Assembly (NCBI GenBank): GCA_021397845.1
Contig: CM038048.1
Coordinates: forward strand, 29,014,727-29,078,726
DNA length: 64,000 nt
Direction of reading: 5' to 3'
Origin: Areca catechu
Lineage: Eukaryota; Streptophyta; Magnoliopsida; Arecales; Arecaceae
Below are positions 1-12,394 of this stretch, in pieces. The first letter of the stretch is position 1. Each line of letters starts with the position of its first letter. The position numbers and the translations under genes are program-made. The notes beneath the pieces are model-generated. The model did not search any database and was not told the DNA's origin. It saw only the letters and a list, made by a program, of their open reading frames with translations.

Positions 1-240
1 ATTTTAAAAGGTTCAAAATCTGCATCAATTGCATCAACTTTTAGAACTTCTAATTCTGCTTTTACTAAAAATTCTAAAGTTGTATGCCATGTTTGCAAAA
101 GAATAGTACATAAAGCTTTTGACTACAATAATTCTAGAAATGTCCATAAGAATGTAAGAAAAACCTAGGTTCCTAAATGTACCACCTCTACTGACCTGCA
201 AGGATCCAAGTTTGCTTGGGTACCTAAAAAAATTCATTGA
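1..240 (+). pseudogene. gag: Sire-A gag C-terminal fragment (nucleocapsid)
   Basis: This is the last part of gag, cut by the window edge. In the frame beginning at base 1 the zinc knuckle is at 85-126: Cys-X2-Cys-X4-His-X4-Tyr, where the last zinc ligand Cys has become Tyr. Sire-B keeps all four ligands at the same place. A nonsense TAG lies at 166-168, and the natural gag terminator is TGA at 238-240, directly abutting pol. Gag of this family packages element RNA. The residues just before the terminator (a VPK motif) also occur in Sire-B and Sire-C. Confidence 0.8.
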
Positions 241-3200
241 TTATTTTGCAGGAATGTCTTGCAGCCCAAAAGTTGAAGAAAAGGTGGTACTTAGATAGTG
301 GCTGCTCAAGACATATGATGGGTGACAAGGACCAGTTTATCACCCTTGAAATGAAAGAAGGAGGCATGGTCACCTTTAGAGACAATGGCAAAGAGAGAAT
401 AATCGGTATTGGTAAGATCAAAATAACTCCCTTCACTTTTATTGAAAATGTTTTGCTAGTAGATAAGTTGAAGCATAATCTCTTAAGCATAAGTCAATTA
501 TGTGATAAAAACTTCAAGGTTATCTTTGAATCTTCTATGTGTATAGTAACTAACTCTTTAGATTCTAGCAATAAGTTCATTGTATATAGACTTGAGAATA
601 TCTGTGGTAGATCTTAATGATCTTGCCATGTCAAGTAGCCCCAGTCTAGTTGCAATGAATGCTAAGACTAAAGAGTCGTGTTTACTATGGCATAAACGAC
701 TAGGTCATGCTAGCATGCATACTATTGCCAAATTGATTTCTAAAGATCTTGTTAGAGGCATGCCTAAGTTTAAAGTTGATTTTGATCATGTTTGTGATGC
801 ATGCCAAATGGATAAACAAACTAGGGAGAGTTTTAAATCAAAAAATATAGTTTCTACAATAAGACCACTTGAACTACTTCATATGGACCTTTTTGGACCT
901 ACTAGGACCACAAGCCTAGGAGGTATGAAATATGCTCTTGTGATAGTAGATGATTTTCCAAGATTTACTTGGGTTTTGTTTATTGCTTCAAAAGATGAAA
1001 CTTTTCATGTTTTCAGAAAATTCCATAAAAAGGTTTCAAATCAAAAGAACTTATCTTTAATTTCAATTAGAAGTGATCATGGAACTGAATTTGAAAATCA
1101 ATTTTTTGAAGATTATTGTACTGAATTTGGCATTGATCATAACTTCTCCGCTCATAGAACACCTCAACAAAATGGTATTGTAGAGAGAAAAAATAGGACA
1201 TTGGAAGAAATGGCTCGCACAATGTTGTACGAAGGCAATCTTCCAAAGTACATTTGGGCAGAAGCGGTGAACACTGCATGCTATATTTTAAACCGTGTTT
1301 TGATTTATCCTATTTTAAAGAAAATCCCCTATGAGCTTTGGAATGATAGAAAATCCAATATCAGTTATTTTCATGTGTTTGGATGCAAATGCTTTGTGCA
1401 TAACAATGGAAAAGATAATTTAGAAAAATTTGACTTTAAAGCTGATGATGCAATTTTCCTAGGTTATTCATTACATAGCAAAGCATATTGGGTTTTTAAT
1501 AAAAGGACTCTTACTGTTGAAGAGTCAATACATGTTGTATTTATTGAAACTAACCCTACACCTTCTAAACAAGAAGAGTGCATAGATAACAATGCAGGTA
1601 CATTGCAAAAAGGAATGGATGACTTGAGCATTCAAGATAAAGATACTCAAGATGGAGAAGAAAAGGTAAGGATCACACTGATCTACCGAAGGACTGGAGG
1701 TATGTTACATCTCACCCTAAAGAATTAATCATAGAAGATCCTTCACATGGTGTTAGGACTAGGTCTGTACCTAAGGATGCACATGATTACCTTGCCTTTG
1801 TATCACAAATAGAACCCGATAGGCTAGAAGAAGCTGAGTCTGACCCAAACTTGATGATGGCGATGTATGAAGAATTAAACCAGTTTGAAAGGAATAGGGT
1901 ATGGACACTTGTAGATAGACCTTCTAACCATCCAATAATAGGAACCAAATGGGTCTATAGGAATAAATTAGATGAACAAAAAAACATAATAAGAAACAAG
2001 AAGAAGGTATTGATTTTGATGAAACTTATGCACCTATAGCAAGACTAGAAGCCATTAGACTACTACTAGCATTTGCTTGCTACATGGATTTCAAACTTTT
2101 TCAAATTGATGTAAAGAGTGCATTTTTTAATGGTTTTATCTCTGAACAAGTTTTTGTGGAACAACCACCAGGTTTCGAAAATCACACTTTTCCAAACCAC
2201 GTATATAAATTAAACAAAGCATTGTATGATTTGAAACAAGCACCTAGAGCCTGGTATGATAGACTTAGCACTTTCTTAATTGAAAATGATTTTTCAAGAG
2301 AAAATGTAAACAAAATCTTATTTATCAAAAAGAAGAATAATGAAATCTTAGTTGTACAAATATATGTTGATGATATCATTTTTGGTGCAACTAACGAATC
2401 TCTATGTAAAGAATTTGCTAAGCTTGTGCAGGAAGAATTTGAAATGAGCTTAGTGGGCGAATTAAACTACTTCCTTGGACTTCAAGTAAAACAAACAAAG
2501 GAAGGCATCTTCATCAACCAAGCCAAATACATCAAATAAATCATCAAAAAGTTTGGTATGGAGAGTAGCAAATCAATGAGCACACCCATGAGCCCAGCTT
2601 GTAGATTGGACAAAGATAAAAATGGATCCAATGTTGACCAAAAGCTATATAGAGGTATGATCGGATCTTTATTGTATTTAACTGCAAGTAGACCTGACAT
2701 ATTATATAGTGTATGTGTATGTGCTAGATTTCAGTCATTACCAAAAGAAACACATATGCTTGCTGTTAAGAGAATAATTAAATATTTGAAAGGAACAAGT
2801 AATTTAGGAATTTGGTATTCTAAACATTCTACCCTGAATTTGATTGGATTCTCTGATACTGACTATGCTGGTTATAAAATAGATAGAAAAAGCACTAGCG
2901 GTACATGCCAATTTCTAGGGTTGAGTTTAATTTCATGGCACTGTAAGAAGCAAAACTCCATAGCCTTGTCTACTGCTAAGGCAGAGTACGTGGCTGCTGG
3001 TAGTTGTTGTGCTCAAGTGTTATGGATTAAACAATAACTAGAAGACTTTGGTGTATCACAATCTAAAATTCCAATTAAATGTGATAACACAAGTGCTATC
3101 AATTTAACAAAGAATCCAATTCAACACTCTGGAACCAAGCACATTGAAATTAGACATCATTTTATTAGAGATCATGTTTCAAATGGTGACATAGTGCTTG

Positions 3201-3307
3201 ATTTTGTTCCTACTAAAGATCAATTAGCTGATATATTTACTAAGCCACTTAATCAAGACAGCTTTGAACTAATTATGAGTGAATTAGGATTTTGCGATCC
3301 CTTTTAA
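241..3307 (+). pseudogene. pol: Sire-A pol: protease-integrase-reverse transcriptase-RNase H, broken
   Basis: Domains follow in order. The aspartic protease has its DSG motif at about 295-303. A GAG-pre-integrase zinc region follows (WHKRLGH, CDAC). The integrase core keeps all three acids: Asp of LHMDLFGP, Asp of RSDHGTEF and Glu of GIVERKN. Reverse transcriptase has YVDD at 2363-2374. RNase H ends with DPF and TAA at 3305-3307. Compared with Sire-B and Sire-C I see about a 2-bp loss near 603, a 1-bp loss near 1672, a deletion of about 30 bp near 2000 that removes the KARLVAKGYNQ region, GAA to TAA at 2537-2539, and CAA to TAA at 3035-3037. No intact polyprotein is possible. Confidence 0.92.
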
Positions 3308-3789
3308 ATTCTCTAACCTAATTCCTTCAAATTTAAGGAAACATCATCTAGAGAACCTCCTGATTTCATTCTCTATCATAGAACCTAACTCTCCTTAGAA
3401 ATTTTCTCCAAAATCTCTCAGAATTGTGATCGAAATTTCCAAAACCTTGATTTCTTTGTTCGAGTCAACTGGTTTTTAAACCGAGTCGACTGGATTTTCT
3501 GCATGTTTTGAACGAGTTCTGGCCTAGCCAGCTCAAGCTTTTTTGAGTCGACTAGATTCTCTGTATATTTTGGGCAAGTTCTGGCCTAGCCGGCTCGAGC
3601 CTCTCTATGGCTTTTTCGAGTCGACTGGATTATCATGCCTGAGTTTTTTATTTTGGGGCGTAGATCCCATTCCGGGCTTTCTAACCTCCATTTCAATTTT
3701 CTAACAGTTCGTTCCTCTCCTAATCATATTCCAAAAACTACCCTCTCTTCTAAGCTCTCCAATCTCTCATCTCTTCCTCTTTCCTAGCA
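3308..3789 (+). promoter_or_regulatory. Sire-A pol-env spacer with GTCGAC-type sites
   Basis: This non-coding stretch lies between the pol stop and the envelope-like ATG. It carries GAGTC(G/A)AC cores at 3464, 3485, 3547 and 3620. The first two are 21 bp apart and the next is 62 bp on. A related motif, GAGCCGACT, is repeated in the LTR of the same element. The remainder is pyrimidine-rich and has no ORF. A promoter, splice or packaging role is possible but not shown. Confidence 0.6.
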
Positions 3790-5675
3790 ATGGCTCCAAA
3801 ACGTGCTACCGGGAAACGCTCCGTGCGAGCCACTCTGTCCGTGGAAAGAGAAATAAGAACTAAGAGATGTCAAGAAGAGCCGACTGCCACTGTTTATAGT
3901 GAAGAACTTGTGGAAGAACCTGCAAGGGCTGCTCCCAGTGCTCCAAGACAAATCCCTTCAATGTCCACAAGACCGGTAACCTCTGGCCGTCGCATTAACT
4001 TTGAATTTATTAAGGAGATTGGGTTAAAAATTGGTGATTTGATTGAAGATCAAGGTTGGAGGAAGTTTTGCTCCCTAAATGAAAAGACCTACCCCTCTCT
4101 TGTTAAGACATTTTATGAAAATTTGAGATTGGGTACAAATCATGTAGAATCTATAGTTAAAGGAAAAAGAGTTATTGTCAATGAAGATGTTCTACACAAC
4201 CTATTGGATTTACCTATTGATGGGGTGAAATTCTTAGTAATTCAAGATAGAGAAAAGGCCTTGAGAACTATTCTAAACAAGGAAGATGTCAGTGGGATTG
4301 GAACAGTCTTTGCCAATACTTTATCTCTTGATATGAGGTTGTTACATAATTTCATTTATAGAATATTTGTGCAAAGGACTAGAAGATTTGATTGGGTAAC
4401 TGAGAAGGACCTGAGCCTTATGGAACATATCTTAGAAAAAACTCCTATGAACTTATCACATATTTTCATTATACAAATGAAGAAGACTATTAGAAAGGCT
4501 AAGGCTTACTTACCCTATGGAATGATGCTAACCCTACTGTTCAAGTCTCAAAGAGTAAATTTGGAAGGTGAAGATGGAGTTGAACTGCACCGTATTGATG
4601 TCTACACCTCCAAGTCACTAGAAAGAATGGGTTACATTCAAGTTGAAGGTGTTTGGAGAAAGAAAGGAACCAATGTCAGGGCAATAGGCAGTTCAAGTAG
4701 TGAAGAAGAAGAAGAAGAAAATGAAGAACCTGCTGGCACTGCTACAGTTAAAGCTGGAACATCTACTGCACCTGCACCTAAACAAGTATCTATCACACCT
4801 GAACCTGCTACCACTTTTTAAGAGACTGATGTACCTTTTCCTGATCTTGATATGCCTGCACCTGAATTTGATTTGCCTGTAGCTGATATACCTTTACCAC
4901 ACTTCACTCCTGCAGCTTCACATACTCCAAATATCCAAAGTCAAATTGAAGATCAAATGAAGACTTTGATTGATACACTGATAGGGACTATCACTTCACT
5001 TTTTGGTGATCAAAAATAGTCAGTGGATAGTAGACTGTCTCAACTGGAAGAACATGTTACAAATTTGCAAGGAAAGGTTGAAGCAATAGAAACCTCAAGA
5101 TCTGCACCTCAAGTGGAACTTCAACCTATCCTAGACCTTATATCTTCTAGTTCTAAAGGCATAAAGAATTCAGTTGATGCAACATTAAATGAGTATAGAA
5201 CTGAATTGAATGAAGCCAAATGCACATTGGGAACAATTGCAGAGACAAGACAAATGGCAAATGACTACACACGAGGCATTGGGATTATCAGGTTAGAACT
5301 TGGAAGACTTAGAGGATCTGCTGAAGCTTTTGCTAATGTCCAAGCTTCTGAACTTATATCAATACAAAAGGAAATTGGTGAAATGAAAGAGGCTGTGAAC
5401 AAGGTACCTACAAGCCTCAAGGACATGGAACATCAACTTGGTGCAATCTGGATAGAGATGGTTTCAATCAGTGGCACTGTTAGATCCTTGGAGATCACTG
5501 CTAGGACTAGACCTCTTATAATCCTTCTCCTATTTCCTCTAGGGGTCCTACCACTTCTCACCATCCTAGAGCACCTCCACCTCATGCATCTTCTAGTAGA
5601 CCTCTTAGACCTGCTTCTTGGTATGGTGCTAGTATGCCTACCAATGTACCTAAGGAAGAATCTGATAGTGTGTAG
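3790..5675 (+). pseudogene. Sire-A envelope-like ORF (Sirevirus ORF after pol)
   Basis: The ATG at 3790 opens a basic N-terminus (MAPKRATGKRS) followed by a conserved globular domain of about 220 residues, with motifs such as FYENLRLG, VKGKRVIV, RRFDWVTEKDL and LPYGM. An acidic Glu run, a Pro/Thr-rich linker and a coiled coil (from about 5023) come next. Two in-frame stops interrupt it: TAA at 4819-4821 and TAG at 5017-5019. A frameshift near 5520 moves the Pro/Ser-rich tail to another frame that ends at TAG 5673-5675. Sirevirus envelope-like proteins have no proven function. I see no convincing signal peptide or fusion peptide here, so 'envelope' is a positional name. The domain also resembles what databases call a putative plant transposon protein. 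Confidence 0.8.
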
Positions 5676-6444
5676 GTCTTTAGTAATTTATGTATTTTCT
5701 AGAGACTTTTTGATCGTGTAATGATCAATGTATTGAATCTTTTGATGAAAATACAATGAATATCATTTTAGACACATGTGTGTATTTCTTTTATCTTATT
5801 AACACTCTCTAATATTTTTAAATAGGATTCTCTCTCTAATTTGAGAAAGTGAAATTATCTCAAACAAATCTTAATACAATCTCAATCTATTTAAAATCTA
5901 AGCTTAATTATATAACCTTTTTGATTTGATGACAAAAAGGTGGAGAACTATTTTATAATAAAGTGCATGAAAGAAGAAACTTAATAGAATTGGAATAGAA
6001 CTGCTAAAGTCAATTAGACAGGGGGAGCTTAATGAATATTGCATATCCTTAATGATTATTGCATACCTTTGCTGCTGAAGTGTTCAAATAAATGATAAAG
6101 GAGGAGAAATTTCACATTGATTAGAAATTTTATAAAAAGGGGGAGAAATACATGTTTAATTTGCTTCAATGATTACTATTCTGCTCTCTACTAATTACAT
6201 CTAACTGTCAATGCTTAATGTTGCTTAATACACACAAGCACTCATTTTCTGACACTTACACATTATAGAATTGACCTTGTGTATAACTGTATAGCATACA
6301 TTGATACTCATTTGAGAATACAGTTAATGTTGTGATACGACAAACAAGTGTAAATTCTTACTATGATATACATCTATACTTATGAATAGAATAGATTTTT
6401 TTTTTTCATGCCCAGTATTTTGTCATCATCAAAAAGGGAGAGAT
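5676..6444 (+). promoter_or_regulatory. Sire-A 3' untranslated region with multiple polypurine tracts
   Basis: There is no ORF. Purine tracts resembling AAAAAGGGGGAGA recur at about 5934, 6017, 6107 and 6136. The functional one at 6431-6444 directly abuts the LTR. Polypurine tracts prime plus-strand DNA synthesis, and repeated tracts are a described Sirevirus hallmark. The sequence between them is AT-rich and unremarkable. Confidence 0.75.
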
Positions 6445-7984
6445 TGTTGAACCCTGCAAAGATTTTGATGATAACAAAACATTGGAGCATATATTTGGTT
6501 ATCTAACAACTCTTCAAATGGTTAACAAGTTTTTGCAGGATGACTACTTTGACATATTTTTTAAACCCTACAACCTTTATTTCTTTGTGTTGAGTTGTAA
6601 GAAATTAGAATCTTATAAAGAAGAACCCAACAAAAAATTTCCTATTTGAATCAAAGATAAAGGGTTGCTTCTACTAGTTTTCAAGCTTCAATTTTTCTTG
6701 ATATTGTTGTGAGAAGATCTTAAGGAAGCCTTCAAAGCTTGACATGTGAGTTCTGGAAAATTGGAATTGGTCTGGCTGAAGAACCAATCTTGAGCCAACT
6801 AGATAGAGGAACCAGCCGACTCTGGCACCGGCACATGAAAGAAGATCTCTGGCATGCAGACCCAGCCGACTGCACCAAGTCCCAGCCGACTCATCCAGAA
6901 CTTGGTTGAGAATGTTCTGAGAACCTCAAGGATCCGAGCCGACTAGATTTTAGCCTAGCTGACTCATCCAGAACTTAATTGAAAATATTCTAAGAATCTT
7001 AGGGATCCAAGCCGACTGGATTTCAGCCTAGCCGACTCGTCCAGAGTGAACTATTTTCTCAACTGTGGAACCTAACCGATTGGTTTTCAACCTATCCGAC
7101 CCGAACCTGATCCGAGCCGACTCAAAGAATGTCCAAGCCGATTGGAATATCGGGGTCACTTCCAATGGCTAGTTCCAGTTTTCTAATTTTGAATTCTAAA
7201 AGTGCTCCAACGGTAACCTGTCACCTCCCAATGGTCTACAATATTCAAAATCAAGGGAAGGCAGTTGAAGTCTCTATAAATGAGCTATGAGAACATCCTT
7301 AGAGAGACTAATGAGTTGTTGAACATTTATTGAACATTTATTGAAGTAAAAAGAGAGAGAACTTGAGCTTTGAAGTCAGCCTTCAAGCCTTCACCAACTC
7401 CTATCAGAAGCTTGAAGAAACTTTTTAGGAAAGCAAGGAAGCCATTGAAGTGCATTGAAGAGCATTCAATTGAGCTTCACTCGAGCTGCATCGGCAACCA
7501 CCAGACAACCTAGTTTGTCATTTCTGTTACTTTTTTATTCTAAGAATACTTGGGTTATTGATGAGCTCAGTTGTAAAAACCAAATAGGTTTCTTTGGTGA
7601 GCCTACTGAAAACCAAAGTGTAGAGGTTCTAGGTGAGCCTATGAAAACCTAGTATGGGTTTCTTTGGTAAGTCCAGTTTAAAACCAAAGTGTAAAGGTTG
7701 GGATTGTAAGCCTGTAAAACAATCTGATTGTATTCCGGTTTGGGGGATATAGTGGAAATCCTGAGTGGTGAACTTGGGTAGTGGACGTAGGAGCTGGGTT
7801 GCTCTGAGCTACTCTAAACTTGTTTTGTTTGTGTTATTCTTTACTTACTTTTCAGCTTCTGCACTTATACTCTGATTAACATAACACTCAACCACTAAAA
7901 GCAAATTACTTGTGCACATATTTGCAAGAAATTTTGTAATTCCCAATTCACCCCCCCCTCTTCGGAAAAGCCACCTGGGCAACA
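6445..7984 (+). repeat. Sire-A 3' LTR
   Basis: A 1540-bp LTR bounded by TGTTG and CAACA. U3 holds an array of GCCGAC-like sites (6794-7142). A TATA box (CTATAAATGAG) is near 7275. The 3' end has the conserved Sirevirus block: AATTCA, a C-run, TCTT, then GGGCAACA. The same block ends the LTRs of Sire-B and Sire-C. Confidence 0.92.
6794..7142 (+). promoter_or_regulatory. Phased GCCGAC-type array in Sire-A U3
   Basis: Six-base cores matching GCCGAC or one step from it start at 6794, 6815, 6865, 6885, 6928, 6948, 7011, 7031, 7075, 7095, 7116 and 7137. Spacings are 21, 50, 20, 43, 20, 63, 20, 44, 20, 21 and 21, mostly multiples of about 21 bp, or two helical turns. At least seven are exact GCCGAC, which equals the (A/G)CCGAC core of plant CRT/DRE elements bound by CBF/DREB factors. 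The TATA box follows about 130 bp downstream. Confidence 0.7.
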
Positions 7985-9589
7985 CCACATTTTCCTTTCA
8001 TTTCTATCCTCTATTAGATAAGGCTCCTTCTTATCTAAAACATATTCAAAAAAAAATTTAAGATAAATATATAACTTATCTAGATGGAAAGATAGAGTCC
8101 AAGATATAAGAGACATCAATTTCTTATGCCCAATATTTAATTCTATGCTCACCTTAATTTTTCACTACACAATTCACCATACAAAAATAATTTCCATGAA
8201 ATCTAGAGAAAATTTATGCATAGTCCAATTAGGTCGGGTGTCATTTATAATTGGGTTCAAATTTGAGTGATATCAAATCGAATTGAAACTTGATTTGAAT
8301 TGAATTTGAAAAGGCTGACAATCCTATTTGCAATAGAATATAAAATCCTAGTCCAACTGGGATTATTAAATCCAATTAAATTAAATTAAATTAAATTACA
8401 ATTCTTGTAATTAAGTTTTTAGTACCAAAATTAGTATGTGTCAAAAGTAGTAGATACCAAAATTAGTAGGTACCAAAATTAATAGCTGCTACATTTGTAA
8501 CCTTTAAAACATTAGCTGTTACTAAATCTGATCCAATCCTTGATCAGGTCAAACACCTATTATGTGTGAACCCTTAGGTTCTATTCTATCTAGTAGTGAG
8601 ACATACTATAATCTCTATCATAGTATCATCAAAATCCTTTTCGATGGACCGAAACTTTTTTAGCTCAACCCTAAAATGGATCGTTGATTCAAAAATGATC
8701 TAAGTGAGTTTCCATGATCCACCAATGATACCTAGCAATATATGGTGGCAACCAACATACTAAAAGGATAAATCACTAGATGTAGTTCATGTGTGATCAT
8801 GTTTCTCTATCAAAATCCCAATAGAATGTAGATTATGGATCCTCGTCAAACCTTAAGCATCCATCATATGCTTGACTTAACTGACTTGAGCCCGATCATG
8901 ATTCCTATGGAAACTCCTTTCTATTATCATGTTGTTGTGGTCATAGACTCAAGGACTCAGCCTCCTTGATCGCATAGGACTATTCTTCTACTACTGAGAT
9001 CGATAGATCCCCTATAGGTACACTCTCGATTCCTATAGCAAATGTACTAAAAATGTATACAACAAGGCCCCATATGGCTAGGCATGATGTTTATGAGCTT
9101 ATCAAACTATAGCAACCCTGCTGTGAGTGACTGATACACCATAGGCCAAGGAACTACGCACACAACTATAGCTCAAGAAGTCACTAACGAGTGAGTAGTC
9201 ATCCATGTGACTTCTCATTTTTTGGTCATAATCGGTAATGTTGTTCTCTAAGAACCACTTGCACTCTCACTCTAATATACTTATACTATAAACTCAAGAC
9301 TCATCTACCTAAAAAGGAAGTGATCTATGTACTGATCTTAATGGATCAATCACCATCCCCGTAATGATCCAATGACCAAGAGTATTTAGGAATTAACCTA
9401 TAATGACACATGTTTCATATTCTTAACTCTTGAGAATATGTATCATTATCCATTAACTCCATGGATGATTCATAGGCACAAAAATATGAATGAAAAATTT
9501 TATTGATAAAAATTTGATTAAGTATAATTTAATATCCTAGTAATTACAGTGTGCCAGCCAACTTGGTTCTAGGACATACACATCCAATA
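7985..9589 (-). repeat. Copia-H2 left (3') LTR, partial
   Basis: This aligns with 57090-58124 plus 59767-60293, the right LTR. On the minus strand it begins TATTGGATGTGTATG (TG mutated to TA) at 9589. It is interrupted at 7985 by Sire-A, so the rest of the LTR lies left of the window. It contains no ORF. Both copies share the AGATAAG, TCTATCATAGTATCATC and GATCACCATCC blocks, with many substitutions. Confidence 0.88.
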
Positions 9590-9600
9590 ATCTCTCACTT
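9590..9600 (-). promoter_or_regulatory. Copia-H2 polypurine tract
   Basis: On the minus strand this reads AAGTGAGAGAT and directly precedes the LTR start. The purine run and its position fit the plus-strand primer site. Confidence 0.65.
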
Positions 9601-10680
9601 GTATAAAAGCCAATTTGCCATATACTTACGTCTCATCTTCCAAAGGTGGGCTTCAATCTTTTTCTATCTAAATTTTTTTGATAGTGGGTCTACCATGTTT
9701 TCATGGAATCAACTCTCTTCACCTCGACAAACTTTTTCTTGAGATAGTCATGTATGATATGAAACTGCCATTCGATGTGCTTTGACTTCTGATTAGGTGC
9801 GGACTCCTTAGCAAGGGCTATGGCATTATTATTGTCGTAGTACAAGGGGATGGTATCTAATGGCATCACTTAGAGCATTACAATAAACTTCTTGTACCAA
9901 AATGCTTCCTTCACAGCTTCTAAGATAGCATATACTTAGATTCCATTGTTAAAACCACAATGATGAGCTGCTTAGAACACTTCTAGTTAGTTGAATCACC
10001 ATTACCAATAAACATACAATCTGATATAGACTTTCTATCATCAGGATCAGGCATAAAGTTTGAATTGGTATAACCCTCAACCTATAATTATGAATTTCCT
10101 CCAAAGACTAACAAATCCTTAGTCTTTCTTAAGTACTTATGGATGCTCTTCACAGTAATCCGGTACTCTTTGCCTAGATTAGCCTAATACCTATTCATAA
10201 CACTTATAGCAAGGGCTATATTAGGTCATGTATATAACATGGCATACATGAGGCTCCTAATTACTGAAGCATAAGGGATCTTGCTCATTCTCTGAATCTC
10301 CTCAAGTGTGCTGGACATATTTCTTGGAGAGACTAATACCATGTATGAGGGTTAGAAGTCCCCTCTTAGAGTTTTCCATGCTAAACCTTTTTAGCACTTC
10401 CTATATGATATTTTTTATGACAAGCCTAGCATCCTATTTGGTCTCTTTATAGACCTAATTCTTAGAATATATGATGCTTCACCTAGGTCTTTCATGAAAA
10501 ATTTCTTGCATAACCAACTATTGACCAAGGTCAGCATGAAAATATCATTTTCGATAAGGAGGATGTCATCCATGTACAATATGAGGAATGCCATTGCCCT
10601 CCTACTGACCTTTTTGTATGCATAAGGCTTCTTTTCATTTTTTATGAAATCAAACAATTTGATCATATTGTTGAAATGAA
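9601..10680 (-). pseudogene. pol: Copia-H2 pol, C-terminal part (end of RT and RNase H)
   Basis: Read on the minus strand, the frame from 10666 gives IKLFDF, then the polymerase motif YMDD at 10576-10565, then the conserved KDLGEASYIL. Further on (10400-9690), broken over several frames, are RNase H landmarks: the DRKSISD region and a DNNNAIALAKE-like motif followed by SKHIEW-like residues. There are many stops. The reading continues directly from 52357, where the upstream half ends after GLKQA. The whole LARD-T array is inserted between the two halves. This is a dead copia polyprotein. Confidence 0.87.
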
Positions 10681-10685
10681 TATTT

Positions 10686-12394
10686 TGATCACTGTCATGA
10701 CAGTCAAAAATAATTCACCAACTTAACTCTATAGCTAGGGTAAGCCGAGATCGTATCTTCAGGGATTAGTTAGGGTAATGTTCACTTTTAGGATTAATTT
10801 ATGAGAGATTAATTATGTTAGAGAGATATAAGAGTAAGAATATGATTATACTAAGAACAAGAATTAAACTAAATAGAAAATTAATATGAAAGATGTCTTG
10901 AATTTTGATTCAGTATTTGATATTATATTAAGTATTTATTCAATATATAATTATTAAATTATGATTGATCCCAGAGCATAGTCTATCTTGCTAGATTTGA
11001 TCCACTCCTACATAGCCATAAGTTATTCAAAGTCTCTAATTATATAAATAAATTTTTTTATAATCAAATTCTGAGCATAGCCTATCCCGCTAAGCATGAA
11101 TCATATCCTAAGATCATGAGTCATCTCTACGTAGTCATAGGATATTCAAAAATCTAATTATAATCTAAACATGAAGAACATTACTTGAAGTAATGACAAA
11201 ATAATTTTATTCATGAAAAACAAATATTATAATTAAGCACTAATTACATAAAAATATATATATAATATAAATACCAGAAACCTCATCTACTTCCCAAAGA
11301 TAGGAATTCCTTAGCCGCTCATGATCTTCCCTTCCTCTCCTCCTATACAAAGGCTCTAGAGGGACTCCAGGGAGTTGATTACCCCAGGTAGAGGCATAAG
11401 AGACTTTTTATAGGATTTAATAGGGGAGAGGTTTTCATGGGTTTCCGGTGTGGGACTAAACAAAAGAATTAAAAGAGTGACTAGGATTTAATTTTACATT
11501 AGATCAATGATTGGATAGTGAACCCAAATCCTAATAGTAATAGGCTTTCAATTTCTCTTAATATTTGATCATCTAAAAATTTCAGCCCTTGGATTGCTTT
11601 GAAATCCATGCATTCTATCCTTCCCTGATTAACGTTGCCCAGTATCGCCACCATCTCTTGGACTGTAGCTACCCCCATCGAAACTGGGCCTCCTGGATTT
11701 GCCTATGCACCGTTGAGATCCATCGCCAAAGTTTCCTTGCACCATAGAGAACCACCTGCTAGAAGTCTTTGCCGGCGATACCCGGTGAGTGTGTCCATGA
11801 TCGTGCCACTCCCTGGTCTGTTTAGTGAAAAAATTGTTGCCATAACCGATGACGACAACTATGGGATGATGGCCGAAGATGAGGAAGATGCCTGGAGGCT
11901 TGGGTAAAGGCAAGCATCGATGACAATGATAGTGGTCGGATTGTGTGATTGATCATGTTTGGATTAGAAATCAAGTAGCGGGGTGGTCGGATCGAGCCAG
12001 AGAATGAGGTGGCCGGCTAGAAAGGATGCCGACAGTAGCTTCCGGTGGTTTTCCAACAACAGCAGCAATAGAAATTCCTTTATAGTCCATGGCTCTACGT
12101 TATGGACAAATGGCCATAGCTACTACTGGTCCATCAAGCATATCGTGAACCAAGTAGCTGGTCCATGGTGGACCGGGTGCTCTAAAATGCATGCAAGTTC
12201 ATATTAAATCTCTAATAATCGATTTTAGATTTATTTCAAGTTTGATTTTCTTCAAACTTGTTTCATTTGAACTCATAAATCAAGCTCTTCACAATGACGA
12301 TCTTCTTTCCCACAAAGAATGTATAAAAGTATCAATTAAAGATAATTTAATTATTAAATTAATACTTCTATATATATGTATAATATAATTATCA
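10686..12394 (-). repeat. LARD-T LTR-1 (3' LTR)
   Basis: A 1709-bp LTR with ends TGAT and ATCA. A TATA box on the minus strand (CTATAAAAAG) lies near 11403-11413. It includes a GC-richer block (about 11630-12190) that is missing from LTR-2 and present in LTR-3. Small ORFs in this block lie on both strands and look fortuitous. Confidence 0.85.

Larger units (their letters stand above)
1..7984 (+). mobile_element. Sire-A: Sirevirus-type Ty1/copia retrotransposon, 5' end outside window
   Basis: The window opens inside gag. Reading right, there is the nucleocapsid knuckle, protease, integrase, reverse transcriptase, RNase H, an envelope-like ORF, repeated polypurine tracts and the 3' LTR. This order with an extra ORF after pol is diagnostic of Sireviruses. 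The LTR starts TGTTGAACCC and ends GGGCAACA. The following CCACA (7985-7989) is the probable right target duplication; the left copy is off-window. The element is inserted in the left LTR of the minus-strand Copia-H2, whose right LTR has the matching site CCATG near 57093. The copy is dead: pol has frameshifts, a deletion and two nonsense codons. Confidence 0.93.

Noticed and set aside
7985..7989. CCACA as a confirmed Sire-A target duplication
   Set aside because: Only the right flank is in the window, so the pair cannot be verified. I kept it as probable in the Sire-A entry only.
10415..10666. A separate small reverse transcriptase gene
   Set aside because: The frame continues Copia-H2 pol from 52357 and is interrupted only by the LARD-T insertion, so it is not an independent gene.
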